The notes under the pieces: model-generated
What the model was told of the DNA's origin: nothing
Databases searched by the model: none
The model's input: the letters and a program-made list of their open reading frames with translations, nothing else
Made by a program: the position numbers and the translations under genes
Shown here: positions 4,976 to 5,791 of the stretch, piece after piece
Numbering within the stretch: the first letter of the stretch is position 1
How the letters are laid out: every line of letters begins with the position of its first letter
Origin: MAG-120531 sp041163765
GTDB taxonomy: Bacteria > Bacteroidota > Bacteroidia > Flavobacteriales > Flavobacteriaceae
Reading direction: 5' to 3'
Assembly (NCBI GenBank): GCA_041163765.1
Contig: JBEAQS010000135.1
Span: forward strand, 1-5,791
Length of the DNA: 5,791 bases

Positions 4976-5791
4976 CTACTCGGCTTGTGGTGCTGGCTTT
5001 GGTTTTTTGGTCGGCTTTTTATCCTGTAACACCGCTTTCTTTAAGGGGTTTTTTGACCAGAACACGTAGTCTTTTCGCAGCCGATAAATGTTTATCGCTT
5101 CGTATACCGCGGCGTGAAATGAACTGTGGTCTGCTCGTCCGGACCCCGCAATATCAAAAGCGGTTCCGTGATCTGGCGAAGTGCGCACGTGGGAGAGCCC
5201 CGCTGTAAAATTGACACCTTGACCAAAGGAAAGGGTTTTAAAGGGAATCAGGCCCTGGTCGTGGTAAGCCGCCAAGACAGCGTCAAACTGACGGTAAGTG
5301 CCCGATCCAAAGAACCCATCGGCGGCATAGGGGCCGTAAACCAGGTGTCCTTTAGCGGCGATTTCTTGAATAGTGGGTTTCAGCACTTCATCGTCCTCAG
5401 ACCCGATCACCCCTTTGTCTCCATTGTGTGGGTTGATGCCCAACAAAGCGATTTTTGGCTTTCTGATGCCGAAATCTTTGACCAATGAATCCATCATCAG
5501 CGACACTTTCTCGCGAATCATCTGTGGGGTAATCGCCTTAGAAACCTCTTTTACGGGCAAGTGATCGGTCAAAAGCCCTACCCTTAAGGTGTCGCTGACC
5601 ATAAACATCAGGCTTTTACCGCCCAGCTCTTGGGCCAAATAATCGGTATGGCCCGGAAATGAAAAAGAAGGTGATTGGACATTGCTCTTATCTATGGGAG
5701 CGGTGACCAGCACATCAATATCTCCTTGCTTTAGCGCCGCTACAGCAGCTACCAAAGATTCGATGGCTTTTTTTCCTGAGTCTTCTGTAGG
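4976..5791 (-). CDS. pdxA: 4-hydroxythreonine-4-phosphate dehydrogenase, 5' end beyond window
   Basis: PdxA oxidises 4-phosphohydroxy-L-threonine with NAD(P)+, and the product decarboxylates to 3-amino-2-oxopropyl phosphate, which PdxJ joins with deoxyxylulose phosphate in the DXP-dependent route to pyridoxal phosphate. The visible 271 residues cover most of the protein; relatives are about 330-350 long, so roughly 70-90 N-terminal residues lie off the right edge. Three metal-ligand histidines are present in their family settings: GHTDYLA (H48 of the visible part), AYHDQGLIPFK (H177) and TSPDHGTAFDIAG (H208). Further marks are DVLVTAPIDK, LLGINPHNGD and GPYAADGFFGS. A TTG at 5755 would be a false internal start, because the frame continues to the edge with PTEDSGKKAIES, which fits the family. 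The protein ends in a Lys/Pro tail (about 14 residues) of unknown purpose. It is followed after 94 bases by DUF177, which has its own promoter. Confidence 0.96.
   Translation of the reverse strand, partial: PTEDSGKKAIESLVAAVAALKQGDIDVLVTAPIDKSNVQSPSFSFPGHTDYLAQELGGKSLMFMVSDTLRVGLLTDHLPVKEVSKAITPQMIREKVSLMMDSLVKDFGIRKPKIALLGINPHNGDKGVIGSEDDEVLKPTIQEIAAKGHLVYGPYAADGFFGSGTYRQFDAVLAAYHDQGLIPFKTLSFGQGVNFTAGLSHVRTSPDHGTAFDIAGSGRADHSSFHAAVYEAINIYRLRKDYVFWSKNPLKKAVLQDKKPTKKPKPAPQAE

Noticed and set aside
5126..5488. Open frame of 120 codons on the plus strand
   Set aside because: It is antisense to the conserved pdxA metal-site region, whose coding signal is unambiguous.
1..5791. Undescribed defence, mobile or biosynthetic system
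   Set aside because: All seven genes belong to recognised core families with intact key residues. There are no integrases, transposases, toxin-antitoxin pairs, tRNA genes, CRISPR repeats or sharp visible composition breaks.

Overview
The window looks like a piece of a Bacteroidota chromosome, probably in or near the Flavobacteriia. Three things point there: the proteins resemble that phylum's versions, the two best promoters match its -7 element (TAnnTTTG, with an upstream TTG/TTTG) rather than a sigma-70 TATAAT box, and the gene starts lack clear Shine-Dalgarno sequences. Every supported gene is on the minus strand, so transcription runs from high to low coordinates. No RNA gene, insertion sequence, CRISPR array, integrase or other mobile feature was seen.

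In the order of transcription: (1) pdxA, cut at its N-terminus by the right edge (4976-5791), for the pyridoxal phosphate pathway. (2) A 94-base gap with a textbook Bacteroidota promoter. (3) A YceD/DUF177 gene and rpmF, separated by two bases (4881 to 4133), both linked to the large ribosomal subunit. (4) A 165-base gap with a strong intrinsic terminator closing the rpmF unit, then a second promoter and a repeat-rich leader. (5) fabH, accB and accC (3967 to 1089), spaced by 27 and 20 bases. (6) A DadA-like FAD-dependent amine/amino acid oxidoreductase starting about 21 bases after accC and cut at its C-terminus by the left edge.

The fabH-accB-accC unit covers the entry to fatty acid synthesis. 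AccB carries biotin, AccC carboxylates it, and the resulting malonyl-CoA (after AccA/AccD, not in this window) becomes malonyl-ACP, which FabH condenses with acyl-CoA. The adjoining DUF177-rpmF pair is the familiar ribosome/lipid neighbourhood also known from E. coli (yceD-rpmF-plsX-fabH), but here plsX is absent and a terminator plus new promoter sit in its place.

This is mostly ordinary core-genome content and I found no evidence of an undescribed system. The points worth a second look are: the FAD oxidoreductase has no ATG, GTG or TTG start at the position its conserved N-terminus requires, only an in-frame CTG; the fabH promoter and leader hold helically phased TTTTGA repeats, a second direct repeat and an attenuator-like hairpin; and accC is preceded by an A9 tract just upstream of its start.
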